From Photobacterium aphoticum (GTDB lineage Bacteria; Pseudomonadota; Gammaproteobacteria; Enterobacterales; Vibrionaceae), in the NCBI RefSeq assembly GCF_001029435.1, contig NZ_LDOV01000045.1:1-43260 (forward strand): a DNA stretch of 43,260 nt, given 5' to 3'. Both the position numbers and the translations under genes were made by a program. This document shows, piece after piece, positions 1 through 8,345 of this stretch. The notes below the pieces were generated by a model. The model was not told the DNA's origin, ran no database searches, and saw only the letters and a program-made list of their open reading frames with translations. Each line of letters opens with the position of its first letter. Positions within the stretch are counted from its first letter, which is position 1.

Positions 1-31
1 ACGAGGAGCGAGTAAGGGCAAAGAGCCCAGG

Positions 32-125
32 CTATGGACCTATGGACCTATGGACCTATGGACCTATGGACCTATGGACCTATGGACCTATGGACCTATG
101 GACCTATGGACCTATGGACCTATGG
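32..125. repeat. Tandem array of 8-bp unit CTATGGAC
   Basis: Eleven perfect copies of CTATGGAC run from 32 to 119, followed by six bases of a twelfth copy. No copy carries a mismatch. The array ends about 145 bp before the ampD start and six bases before a weak promoter-like stretch (TGAATA at 132-137, TATGAT at 155-160). It does not encode a recognisable protein. The lack of decay between copies suggests slipped-strand turnover. Confidence 0.97.
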
Positions 126-198
126 TATTAATGAATAAAGTGAGAGAAAAAAGATATGATGTATTGCACTGTTGATTCGATTTGCCATTCTGCATAAG

Positions 199-262
199 AA
201 CCACAGAACCACAGAACCACAGAACCACAGAACCACAGAACCACAGAACCACAGAACCACAG
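199..262. repeat. Tandem array of 8-bp unit AACCACAG
   Basis: Eight perfect copies of AACCACAG end at 262. The last AG of the array forms the start of AGGA (261-264), which is the likely ampD Shine-Dalgarno, seven bases before the ATG at 272. The unit differs from the first array. Its sequence matches the reverse complement of that unit (GTCCATAG) at five of eight positions. An in-frame reading through the array from TTG at 182 gives a Thr-Thr-Glu-Pro-Gln-Asn-His-Arg repeat, but no ribosome binding site supports that start. Confidence 0.97.
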
Positions 263-271
263 GATTGCCGG

Positions 272-817
272 ATGTTCACTATTAATGCTCACCACTGGCT
301 GGAAGGGATCAAGCATGTTCCTTCGCCGTTTTATGACGAACGGGAAAGCGATGACGATATCTCTTTGCTGGTGATCCACAACATCAGTTTGCCGCCAGGG
401 GAGTTTGGTGGCCCGTATATCGAGCAGCTGTTTACGGGGCAATTAGATCCTACTGAACATCCCTATTTCGAGATTATTCACCAGTTTCGTGTCTCGGCTC
501 ACTGTTTAATTCGACGGAATGGGGATATTATCCAGTTTGTTCCGTTTAACGCTCGTGCCTGGCATGCGGGGATCTCGCAATTTGCCGGACGCGATAAGTG
601 TAATGACTACTCGATAGGGATCGAGTTGGAAGGCACGGACACCCTTCCTTATACCTCCGCACAATACGAAACGCTGTCTGTACTCAGCCGCGTTTTGATG
701 TCGCACTATCCACGGATTGATAGCCGCCGGATCACCGGCCATGAATTCATTGCACCGGGCCGTAAAACCGATCCGGGGCTGGCCTTTGACTGGCTGGCCT
801 ATAAATCATCCTTGTAA
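272..817 (+). CDS. ampD: 1,6-anhydro-N-acetylmuramyl-L-alanine amidase AmpD
   Basis: AmpD is a cytoplasmic zinc amidase of peptidoglycan recycling. It cuts the stem peptide from anhydro-muropeptides, and its loss derepresses AmpC beta-lactamase where an ampR-ampC system exists. The 181-residue protein is one amidase_2 domain. Visible zinc ligands are His36 (in VIHNISLPP), His157 and Asp167 (in GHEFIAPGRKTDPG). Length matches the E. coli protein (183). I chose ATG 272 because the family starts near this point, AGGA lies seven bases upstream, and the longer frame from TTG 182 would only add translated 8-bp repeats. ampE, the usual partner in enterics, is absent; pdhR follows after 320 bp. Confidence 0.95.
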   Translation: MFTINAHHWLEGIKHVPSPFYDERESDDDISLLVIHNISLPPGEFGGPYIEQLFTGQLDPTEHPYFEIIHQFRVSAHCLIRRNGDIIQFVPFNARAWHAGISQFAGRDKCNDYSIGIELEGTDTLPYTSAQYETLSVLSRVLMSHYPRIDSRRITGHEFIAPGRKTDPGLAFDWLAYKSSL

Positions 818-1060
818 TACGGTTTTAGCTCCACCTTCTGGCACGCTATACCTGTTTTTCACTATTGGTCTGTTCTTCTATGCGTCAGGCCAATATCTTC
901 GTCATTATCACGTATATGTCTGTTGATGACTGTTGGTTATCATGTTTTAACAAGATTTCATAAGTTGAAATTTTTGTTAAATCCACCTCCATTCTATGAT
1001 TTCAATCAAGTTGTCGGTAGACATCTTCAATTATTTCTGTAAAATTTCTCTTATCCAGTA

Positions 1061-1077
1061 AATTGGTAATACCAATT
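1061..1077. promoter_or_regulatory. PdhR operator upstream of pdhR-aceEF-lpd
   Basis: AATTGGTAATACCAATT is a dyad with arms AATTGGT and ACCAATT around a 3-bp centre. It matches the known PdhR consensus ATTGGTnnnACCAAT at every defined position. It lies 62 bp before the pdhR start, as expected for pyruvate-relieved autorepression of the operon. The rest of the 818-1138 gap shows only weak promoter-like pieces, for example TTGTTA at 974 and TATGAT at 995, and no gene. Confidence 0.88.
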
Positions 1078-1138
1078 ATCCGCAGTAATAACGGACTGCC
1101 CAGAGACGTAAGTAAGTACAACGAAGACACAATAATAA

Positions 1139-1912
1139 ATGACTTATAAACGCATTCGCCAACCCAAGCTTTCAGATGCTATCGAGCAAGAACTCGAGCG
1201 ACTGATCCTGGAGGGAATCCTGTCCCCAGGCCAGCAGTTGTTACCTGAGCGTGAGTTGGCTAAGCAGTTCGATGTCTCTCGTCCTTCCGTTCGTGAAGCG
1301 ATCCAGCGTTTAGAAGCCAAGCAACTCTTGACCCGTCGTCAAGGGGGCGGAACGTTTGTATCAGAAAAATTGTGGCAGCATTTTTCTGATCCGTTGCTGG
1401 CGTTGATGTCTGCGCACCCAGAAGCTCAGAATGATTTACTGGAATCCCGTCATGCTCTTGAAGGCTTGGCGGCTTATTACGCCGCATTACGTGGCAATGA
1501 AGATGATTTTACCCGTATTCGCGCCTGCCATGTGCGGATACAGGAGGCTCAGCAGCAAGGCGATTTACCGGCCGAAGCCGCTGCGGTGATGCAGTACCTG
1601 ATCGCGGTGACCGAATCCGCCCACAACGTGGTACTGCTACACATTATGCGCAGCCTTGCCCCTTTGCTAGAGCAAAACGTATTACAAAACTTTGAGCGCT
1701 TAAATCGCCGTCCTGAAGTGGTGGCAAAAGTGCGAAATCACCGAGTCAATATTGTCCAGGCGATCGTTTCGGGGGAGCCCGAGCGGGCACGAGAAGCGTC
1801 GCATGCACATTTGGCTTACATCGAGGAAACCCTGTTGGATTTATCGCAAGAAGAGAGCCGTCGAGTACGCTCACTTCGTCGGGTTCAACAACGCAAGGAA
1901 GGGCTGGATTAA
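1139..1912 (+). CDS. pdhR: Pyruvate dehydrogenase complex repressor PdhR (GntR/FadR family)
   Basis: PdhR represses the pyruvate dehydrogenase operon and is released by pyruvate. The 257-residue protein has an N-terminal winged helix-turn-helix at about residues 8-75, with the typical LPPERELA-like run (LLPERELAKQFDVSRPSVREA) and the RRQGGGTFV wing. An all-helical FCD ligand domain follows at about 90-235. Length matches E. coli PdhR (254). The ribosome site is weak (GAAGA at 1123-1127, 11 bases from ATG). A perfect PdhR-type operator precedes it and aceE follows after 82 bp, so autoregulation of the whole operon is the natural reading. Confidence 0.95.
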   Translation: MTYKRIRQPKLSDAIEQELERLILEGILSPGQQLLPERELAKQFDVSRPSVREAIQRLEAKQLLTRRQGGGTFVSEKLWQHFSDPLLALMSAHPEAQNDLLESRHALEGLAAYYAALRGNEDDFTRIRACHVRIQEAQQQGDLPAEAAAVMQYLIAVTESAHNVVLLHIMRSLAPLLEQNVLQNFERLNRRPEVVAKVRNHRVNIVQAIVSGEPERAREASHAHLAYIEETLLDLSQEESRRVRSLRRVQQRKEGLD

Positions 1913-1913
1913 T

Positions 1914-1938
1914 ACACCTCATCCATGAATTGAGGTGT
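1914..1938 (+). other. Inverted repeat between pdhR and aceE
   Basis: ACACCTCA (1914-1921) and TGAGGTGT (1931-1938) form an 8-bp stem with a 9-base loop directly after the pdhR stop codon. No U tract follows, so it is not a standard terminator. It may partly stop transcription or protect or process the mRNA so that aceE is made in larger amounts than pdhR; that role is inference. Confidence 0.6.
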
Positions 1939-1994
1939 CGTAAACAGTCGCGACATTGTTAGTTTTGTAGATTATCAACGAAAGGATAGATCGC

Positions 1995-4658
1995 ATGTCT
2001 GAAGTCATGAAAAATGACGTGGATGCACTGGAAACTCAAGATTGGCTTGAAGCCCTTGAATCAGTCGTTCGTGAAGAAGGTGTAGAGCGCGCCCAGTTCC
2101 TACTTGAGCAAGTACTGGATAAAGCGCGTCTTGATGGCGTAGATATGCCAACAGGTATCACTACCAACTACATCAACACCATTCCAGCAGATAAAGAGCC
2201 TGCGTATCCGGGTGATACCACGCTTGAGCGCCGTATTCGTTCCATTATCCGTTGGAACGCTATCATGATTGTACTGCGTGCTTCTAAGAAAGATTTGGAT
2301 CTGGGTGGCCACATGGCTTCTTACCAGTCTGCGTCTGCATTCTATGAAGTCTGCTTCAACCACTTCTTCCGCGCGCCTAACGAGGTGGACGGCGGTGATT
2401 TGGTGTACTACCAAGGTCACATCTCTCCAGGGATCTACTCTCGTGCGTTTGTTGAAGGTCGTCTGACTGAAGAGCAGCTAGACAACTTCCGTCAGGAAGT
2501 GGACGGTAAAGGTATTCCTTCTTACCCACACCCTAAACTGATGCCTGAGTTCTGGCAGTTCCCAACCGTATCTATGGGTCTGGGTCCAATCTCTGCGATC
2601 TACCAAGCACGTTTCCTTAAGTACCTAGAAGGCCGTGGCCTGAAAGAAACTGGCGCACAGCGCGTATACGCGTTCCTGGGCGACGGTGAGATGGATGAGC
2701 CAGAATCACGTGGTGCGATTTCTTTCGCTGCGCGTGAGAAACTGGACAATCTATGTTTCCTAATCAACTGTAACCTACAGCGTCTAGACGGCCCTGTAAT
2801 GGGTAACGGTAAGATCATCCAAGAGCTAGAAGGCCTGTTCAAAGGTGCTGGCTGGAACGTGGTTAAAGTTATCTGGGGTAACAACTGGGATTCGCTACTG
2901 GCGAAAGACACGACCGGTAAACTGCTTCAGCTAATGAACGAAACTATCGACGGTGACTACCAGACATTCAAGTCGAAAGACGGCGCTTACGTACGTGAGC
3001 ACTTCTTCGGTAAATACCCAGAGACTGCAGCACTGGTTGCTGACATGACCGATGACGAGATCTTCGCGCTGAAGCGTGGTGGTCACGATTCGTCTAAGCT
3101 GTTCGCGGCATTCAACAACGCGAAAGAAACCAGCGGCAAACCAACGGTTATCCTTGCTAAGACTGTTAAAGGTTACGGCATGGGTGATGCAGCGGAAGGT
3201 AAGAACATCGCTCACGGTGTGAAGAAGATGGACATGACCCATGTTCAGCACCTGCGTGATCGTCTAGGCCTACAAGATCTGCTTTCTGATGAGAAGATCA
3301 AAGAACTGCCATACCTGAAACTGGAAGAAGGCTCTGCAGAGTACAACTACCTGCACGCACGTCGTAACGCACTGCACGGTTACACGCCTAAGCGTCTGCC
3401 TAACTTCACCCAAGAGTTTAAGGTACCTGCGCTAGAAGAATTCGCGCCGCTATTGGTTGAACAAAAGCGTGAAATCTCTACCACTATGGCTTACGTGCGT
3501 ACGCTGAACATCCTACTGAAAGACAAGAACATCGGTAAGAACATCGTACCTATCATCTGTGATGAAGCACGTACGTTCGGTATGGAAGGTCTGTTCCGTC
3601 AGGTAGGTATTTACAACCCGCACGGTCAGGCATACACCCCAGAAGATAAAGGCATTGTTTCTTACTACAAAGAAGCAACATCAGGCCAAGTTCTTCAGGA
3701 AGGTATCAACGAACTAGGTTCAATGGCATCTTGGGTTGCTGCTGCAACGTCTTACAGCACCAACGATCTGCCAATGATCCCGTTCTACATTTACTACTCA
3801 ATGTTCGGCTTCCAGCGTGTAGGCGACATGGCATGGCTAGCTGGTGACCAGCAAGCACGTGGTTTCCTATTGGGCGCAACAGCCGGTCGTACAACGCTAA
3901 ACGGTGAAGGTCTTCAGCACGAAGATGGCCATTCACACATCATGGCGAACACAGTACCGAACTGTATCTCTTACGATCCAACGTTTGCTTACGAGCTAGC
4001 GGTTATCATGCAAGACGGTATCCGTCGCATGTACGGTGAAGGTCAAGAGAACGTTTATTACTACCTAACAGTAATGAACGAAAACTACGCCATGCCAGCA
4101 ATGCCAGAAGGCGCTGAAGAAGGCATCCGTAAGGGTATCTACAAGCTAGAATCTTACGCGGGCGATAAGAAAGTTCAGTTGATGAGCTCAGGCACGATCA
4201 TGAATGAAGTGCGTAAAGCGGCACAAATTCTGAGCGAAGAGTACGGCGTAGCGTCTGACGTTTACTCTGTGACCTCTTTCAACGAACTGACTCGCGATGG
4301 TCAGGATGCAGAGCGTTACAACATGCTGCACCCAGAAGCTGAGCAGAAAGTCCCTTACATCACAACGGTACTGGGCAACGAGCCTGCTATCGCTGCGACT
4401 GACTACATGAAGAACTACGCAGAGCAAGTACGTGCGTACATGCCTTCTGAGTCTTACAAAGTACTGGGTACTGATGGCTTCGGTCGTTCAGACAGCCGTG
4501 CAAACCTACGTCGTCACTTCGAAGTGAACGCAGGCTACGTGGTTGTGGCAGCACTGACTGAACTGGCTAAACGTGGCGATATCGAGAAATCTGTGATTGT
4601 AGAAGCAATCAAGAAATTCGACATCGACGCAGACAAGATCAACCCGCTATACGCGTAA
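1995..4658 (+). CDS. aceE: Pyruvate dehydrogenase E1 component (homodimeric)
   Basis: AceE is the thiamine-diphosphate E1 subunit that decarboxylates pyruvate and passes the acetyl group to the lipoyl arm of AceF. The 887 residues match the length of E. coli AceE (887). The ThDP motif is clear at about residues 230-263: GDGEMDEPES then, after about 25 residues, NCN. The central and C-terminal transketolase-like domains follow. AAGGA lies about 10 bases before the ATG. Spacing to aceF is 14 bp. From about position 2590 leucine is written very often as CTA, unlike pdhR before it or acnB later; this continues through aceF and lpd. Confidence 0.98.
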   Translation: MSEVMKNDVDALETQDWLEALESVVREEGVERAQFLLEQVLDKARLDGVDMPTGITTNYINTIPADKEPAYPGDTTLERRIRSIIRWNAIMIVLRASKKDLDLGGHMASYQSASAFYEVCFNHFFRAPNEVDGGDLVYYQGHISPGIYSRAFVEGRLTEEQLDNFRQEVDGKGIPSYPHPKLMPEFWQFPTVSMGLGPISAIYQARFLKYLEGRGLKETGAQRVYAFLGDGEMDEPESRGAISFAAREKLDNLCFLINCNLQRLDGPVMGNGKIIQELEGLFKGAGWNVVKVIWGNNWDSLLAKDTTGKLLQLMNETIDGDYQTFKSKDGAYVREHFFGKYPETAALVADMTDDEIFALKRGGHDSSKLFAAFNNAKETSGKPTVILAKTVKGYGMGDAAEGKNIAHGVKKMDMTHVQHLRDRLGLQDLLSDEKIKELPYLKLEEGSAEYNYLHARRNALHGYTPKRLPNFTQEFKVPALEEFAPLLVEQKREISTTMAYVRTLNILLKDKNIGKNIVPIICDEARTFGMEGLFRQVGIYNPHGQAYTPEDKGIVSYYKEATSGQVLQEGINELGSMASWVAAATSYSTNDLPMIPFYIYYSMFGFQRVGDMAWLAGDQQARGFLLGATAGRTTLNGEGLQHEDGHSHIMANTVPNCISYDPTFAYELAVIMQDGIRRMYGEGQENVYYYLTVMNENYAMPAMPEGAEEGIRKGIYKLESYAGDKKVQLMSSGTIMNEVRKAAQILSEEYGVASDVYSVTSFNELTRDGQDAERYNMLHPEAEQKVPYITTVLGNEPAIAATDYMKNYAEQVRAYMPSESYKVLGTDGFGRSDSRANLRRHFEVNAGYVVVAALTELAKRGDIEKSVIVEAIKKFDIDADKINPLYA

Positions 4659-4672
4659 GAGGCAAATTAAAC

Positions 4673-6571
4673 ATGGCAATCGAAATTAATGTACCTGACA
4701 TCGGTGCGGATGAGGTTGAAGTAACTGAGATCCTTGTAAGCGTTGGCGACAAGGTTGAAGAAGAGCAATCTCTGATCACAGTAGAAGGCGACAAGGCTTC
4801 TATGGAAGTACCTGCTTCTCAGGCGGGTATCGTGAAAGAAATCAAAATCGCGGAAGGCGACAAGGTTTCAACCGGTTCTCTGATCATGATTTTCGAAGCA
4901 GAGGCGGCCGGCGCTCCGGGTGCTGCAGCTGCAGCACCTGCTCCTGCAGCGGAAGCAGCTCCAGTAGCAGCTCCAGCGGCAGCAGCAGCGGCTGAACTGA
5001 AAGAAGTTCATGTACCGGATATCGGTGGTGACGAAGTTGAAGTAACCGAAATCATGGTTGCTGTTGGCGACAGCATTGAAGAAGAGCAATCTCTTCTGAC
5101 GGTTGAAGGCGACAAAGCATCAATGGAAGTGCCTGCACCTTTCGCCGGCGTTCTAAAAGAAATCAAAGTAGCGGCAGGCGATAAAGTATCGACTGGCTCT
5201 CTGATCATGATCTTCGAAATCGCGGGCTCTGCACCAGCAGCGGCTCCTGCGGCGGCAGCACCTGTTGCTGCTCCAGCGGCAGCAGCGGACAAAGAAGTGA
5301 ACGTACCGGATATCGGTGGCGACGAAGTTGAAGTGACTGAAATCATGGTTGCTGTTGGCGACATGGTTGAAGAAGAACAGTCACTGATCACGGTAGAAGG
5401 CGACAAGGCTTCTATGGAAGTGCCTGCACCGTTTGCCGGTAAAGTAAAAGAAATCAAGATCGCGACTGGTGACAAAGTGTCTACTGGCTCATTGATCATG
5501 GTATTTGAAGTAGCGGGCGCAGCACCGGTAGCCGTAGCGGCACCAGTAGCAGCACCTGCGGCATCGGCTCCAGCCGCCGCGCCTTCTGCTCCGGCGGCAG
5601 CAGCGCCTGCAGCTTCAACCGGTGACTTCCAGGAAAACAACGAGTACGCACACGCGTCTCCAGTTGTTCGTCGCCTGGCTCGTGAGTTCGGCGTTAACCT
5701 GTCTAAGGTGAAAGGTACAGGTCGTAAGAACCGTATCTTGAAAGAAGACGTACAGAATTTCGTGAAAGAAGCGCTTAAGCGTCTTGAGTCTGGTGCAGCA
5801 GCATCAGGTAAAGGTGACGGCGCGGCACTTGGCCTACTACCTTGGCCAAAAGTGGACTTCAGCAAGTTCGGTGAAACCGAAGTTCAGCCACTGTCTCGCA
5901 TCAAGAAGATCTCTGGTGCTAACCTACACCGTAACTGGGTAATGATCCCGCACGTTACACAGTGGGATAACGCAGACATCACTGCGCTAGAAGCATTCCG
6001 TAAAGAGCAGAATGCTATCGAAGCGAAGAACGACACTGGCATGAAGATCACACCACTTGTGTTCATCATGAAAGCGGCAGCAAAAGCACTTGAAGCGTTC
6101 CCAGCGTTCAACTCTTCTCTGTCTGAAGACGGCGAGAGCTTGATCCTGAAGAAATACGTGAACATCGGTATCGCGGTGGATACACCAAACGGTCTGGTTG
6201 TGCCTGTATTCAAAGACGTGAACAAGAAAGGCATCTACGAGCTGTCTGCTGAACTGGCAGAAGTATCGAAGAAAGCCCGTGCGGGTAAACTGACTGCTGC
6301 TGACATGCAGGGTGGCTGTTTCACTATTTCAAGCCTAGGTGGTATCGGCGGTACGGCGTTTACACCAATCGTGAACGCACCAGAAGTCGGTATCCTGGGT
6401 GTATCTAAGTCTGAAATGAAGCCTGTATGGAACGGTAAAGAATTCGAACCGCGTCTACAGCTTCCACTGTCTCTGTCATACGACCACCGTGTGATCGATG
6501 GTGCTGAAGGTGCACGCTTCATTACTTACCTAAACGGTTGTCTATCTGATATCCGCCGTTTGGTGCTTTAA
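4673..6571 (+). CDS. aceF: Pyruvate dehydrogenase E2, dihydrolipoamide acetyltransferase
   Basis: AceF forms the core of the pyruvate dehydrogenase complex and transfers acetyl groups to CoA. The 632-residue protein has three lipoyl domains, each with the EGDKASMEV motif; lipoylated lysines would be Lys41, Lys148 and Lys245. Ala/Pro-rich flexible linkers join them. A peripheral-subunit-binding domain follows at about 325-370 (HASPVVRRLAREFGV), then the catalytic domain with DHRVIDG near the C-terminus (His605, Asp609). The three-lipoyl layout matches E. coli AceF (630). The start has GAGG about nine bases upstream and lies 14 bp after aceE, so the two are co-transcribed. Confidence 0.98.
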   Translation: MAIEINVPDIGADEVEVTEILVSVGDKVEEEQSLITVEGDKASMEVPASQAGIVKEIKIAEGDKVSTGSLIMIFEAEAAGAPGAAAAAPAPAAEAAPVAAPAAAAAAELKEVHVPDIGGDEVEVTEIMVAVGDSIEEEQSLLTVEGDKASMEVPAPFAGVLKEIKVAAGDKVSTGSLIMIFEIAGSAPAAAPAAAAPVAAPAAAADKEVNVPDIGGDEVEVTEIMVAVGDMVEEEQSLITVEGDKASMEVPAPFAGKVKEIKIATGDKVSTGSLIMVFEVAGAAPVAVAAPVAAPAASAPAAAPSAPAAAAPAASTGDFQENNEYAHASPVVRRLAREFGVNLSKVKGTGRKNRILKEDVQNFVKEALKRLESGAAASGKGDGAALGLLPWPKVDFSKFGETEVQPLSRIKKISGANLHRNWVMIPHVTQWDNADITALEAFRKEQNAIEAKNDTGMKITPLVFIMKAAAKALEAFPAFNSSLSEDGESLILKKYVNIGIAVDTPNGLVVPVFKDVNKKGIYELSAELAEVSKKARAGKLTAADMQGGCFTISSLGGIGGTAFTPIVNAPEVGILGVSKSEMKPVWNGKEFEPRLQLPLSLSYDHRVIDGAEGARFITYLNGCLSDIRRLVL

Positions 6572-6589
6572 GGTTTCCTTTGCGTTAGC

Positions 6590-6615
6590 TCCATGCCTGT
6601 AAAGGCAGGCATGGA
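6590..6615 (+). other. Strong hairpin between aceF and lpd
   Basis: TCCATGCCTG (6590-6599) pairs fully with CAGGCATGGA (6606-6615) around a 6-base loop, 18 bp after the aceF stop. There is no following U run. It probably stabilises the upstream aceEF mRNA or separates it from lpd, like the aceF-lpd spacer in E. coli; function is inferred. Confidence 0.6.
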
Positions 6616-6657
6616 AGTGTTGCGTAGCTCACAGGCTATGGCCATCGCGCTTTTGGT

Positions 6658-6689
6658 TTGTTAACAACTCTGTAAAATTGTTAGTTAAC
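6658..6689. promoter_or_regulatory. Possible ArcA-type repeats in the lpd leader
   Basis: TTGTTAAC at 6658-6665 and TTGTTAGTTAAC at 6678-6689 are related repeats about 20 bp (two helical turns) apart. TGTTAGTTAA (6679-6688) matches the published ArcA-P core WGTTAATTAW at nine of ten positions. lpd is an ArcA target in E. coli. No convincing -35/-10 pair could be fixed nearby. Confidence 0.4.
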
Positions 6690-6751
6690 TGAAACAAAGG
6701 ATGCACGTGCTAATAGCCTGTTAGGGATAAAAGACTTATAACGAGGTCATG

Positions 6752-8179
6752 ATGAGTAAAGAAATTAAAGCCCAGGTAGTGGTATTGGGTTCAGGCCCTG
6801 CAGGTTATTCTGCAGCATTCCGTAGCGCAGACTTGGGCATGGATACCGTTCTGATTGAAAAATACAGCACGCTAGGTGGTGTATGTTTGAACGTTGGCTG
6901 TATTCCATCAAAAGCCCTGCTTCACGTTGCGAAAGTGATTGAAGAAGCAAAAGCAATGGCTGAGCACGGTGTCGTGTTCGGTGAACCTCAAACGGACATC
7001 AACAAGATCCGTTTGTGGAAAGACAAAGTTATCACTCAGCTAACAGGTGGTCTGGGTGGTATGGCGAAAATGCGTAAAGTTAACGTGGTTAACGGTTACG
7101 GCAAATTCACCGGTCCAAACACTATCGTGGTTGAAGGTGCTGATGGCCCAACAACGGTAACGTTTGATAACGCGATCGTTGCGGCAGGTTCTCGTCCAAT
7201 CGAGCTACCGTTCATCCCGCATGAAGATCCACGTATCTGGGACTCAACAGACGCGCTAGAGCTGAAAGAAGTACCAGAGAAGCTACTTGTTATGGGTGGC
7301 GGTATCATCGGCCTGGAAATGGGTACGGTTTACCACGCGCTAGGCTCTCAGATCGACGTTGTAGAAATGTTTGATCAAGTGATCCCTGCGGCAGACAAAG
7401 ATATCGTTAAAGTCTTCACTAAGCGTATCAGCAAGAAGTTCAACTTGATGCTGGAAACGAAAGTGACCGCTGTTGAAGCGAAAGAAGACGGTATTTACGT
7501 GTCAATGGAAGGCAAGAAAGCGCCTTCTGAACCAACACGTTACGATGCTGTACTGGTTGCTATCGGCCGTGTACCAAACGGTAAGCTACTGGACGCAGAA
7601 AAAGCGGGTATCGAAGTGGATGAGCGTGGTTTCATCAACGTTGATAAGCAAATGCGTACCAACGTACCGCATATTCACGCGATCGGTGACATCGTGGGTC
7701 AGCCAATGCTGGCACACAAAGGTGTGCACGAAGGTCACGTAGCTGCAGAAGTGATTTCTGGTAAGAAACACTACTTCGATCCTAAAGTGATCCCATCCAT
7801 TGCGTACACTGAGCCAGAAGTGGCATGGGTAGGTAAAACTGAGAAAGAAGCGAAAGCAGAAGGCATCAACTACGAAGTTGCGACTTTCCCATGGGCGGCA
7901 TCAGGCCGTGCTATCGCGTCTGACTGTGCTGACGGTATGACGAAGATGATCTTCGACAAAGACACGCACCGTGTGATCGGTGGTGCTATCGTAGGTACAA
8001 ACGGTGGTGAGCTACTAGGTGAAATCGGTCTGGCGATCGAGATGGGTTGTGATGCGGAAGATATCGCATTGACTATCCACGCGCACCCAACACTGCACGA
8101 GTCAGTGGGTCTGGCTGCAGAAGTGTTTGAAGGTTCAATCACTGACCTGCCAAACGCAAAAGCAGTAAAGCGTAAGTAA
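6752..8179 (+). CDS. lpd: Dihydrolipoamide dehydrogenase (E3)
   Basis: Lpd reoxidises dihydrolipoamide in the pyruvate, 2-oxoglutarate and glycine cleavage complexes and makes NADH. The 475-residue flavoprotein shows the FAD loop GSGPAGYSAA, the redox disulfide Cys45/Cys50 in GGVCLNVGCIPSKALL, an NAD loop GGGIIGLEMGT and the C-terminal HAHPTLHE catalytic His-Glu pair. Two adjacent ATGs exist (6749 and 6752); the second is preferred because GAGG (6743-6746) is five bases from it and two from the first, and it gives the conserved MSKEIK N-terminus. The 180-bp gap from aceF suggests lpd also has its own promoter. A strong terminator follows. Confidence 0.98.
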   Translation: MSKEIKAQVVVLGSGPAGYSAAFRSADLGMDTVLIEKYSTLGGVCLNVGCIPSKALLHVAKVIEEAKAMAEHGVVFGEPQTDINKIRLWKDKVITQLTGGLGGMAKMRKVNVVNGYGKFTGPNTIVVEGADGPTTVTFDNAIVAAGSRPIELPFIPHEDPRIWDSTDALELKEVPEKLLVMGGGIIGLEMGTVYHALGSQIDVVEMFDQVIPAADKDIVKVFTKRISKKFNLMLETKVTAVEAKEDGIYVSMEGKKAPSEPTRYDAVLVAIGRVPNGKLLDAEKAGIEVDERGFINVDKQMRTNVPHIHAIGDIVGQPMLAHKGVHEGHVAAEVISGKKHYFDPKVIPSIAYTEPEVAWVGKTEKEAKAEGINYEVATFPWAASGRAIASDCADGMTKMIFDKDTHRVIGGAIVGTNGGELLGEIGLAIEMGCDAEDIALTIHAHPTLHESVGLAAEVFEGSITDLPNAKAVKRK

Positions 8180-8195
8180 TCGCGGATCCTGTTAA

Positions 8196-8223
8196 TAAAA
8201 AAGCGCCCGAGGGCGCTTTTTTT
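8196..8223 (+). terminator. Rho-independent terminator after lpd
   Basis: An A run, then GCGCCC (8203-8208) pairing with GGGCGC (8211-8216), then seven T. It ends the pdhR-aceEF-lpd operon. The flanking A run means it could also act on the minus strand. Confidence 0.92.
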
Positions 8224-8345
8224 GTATTTGGGGTTTGCGTGCGTGATGTATTGATTAATGCTTATGACTGCCACTCACTGCATTCCCCATGCACTGTCAT
8301 TGTCTTACTTGTCTTGCCTATTATTAGCCTTGGTGTTGCTGAAAA

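Noticed and set aside
32..262. CRISPR array
   Set aside because: Both arrays are contiguous 8-bp units without spacers, and no cas gene is present.
182..271. N-terminal extension of AmpD from TTG 182
   Set aside because: It would translate the octamer repeats, has no ribosome site, and AmpD of normal length begins at ATG 272.
5008..5865. Long minus-strand open frame of 285 codons inside aceF
   Set aside because: It is the antisense of the Ala/Pro-rich lipoyl linkers and repeats, has no ribosome site and gives a low-complexity product. aceF is certain.
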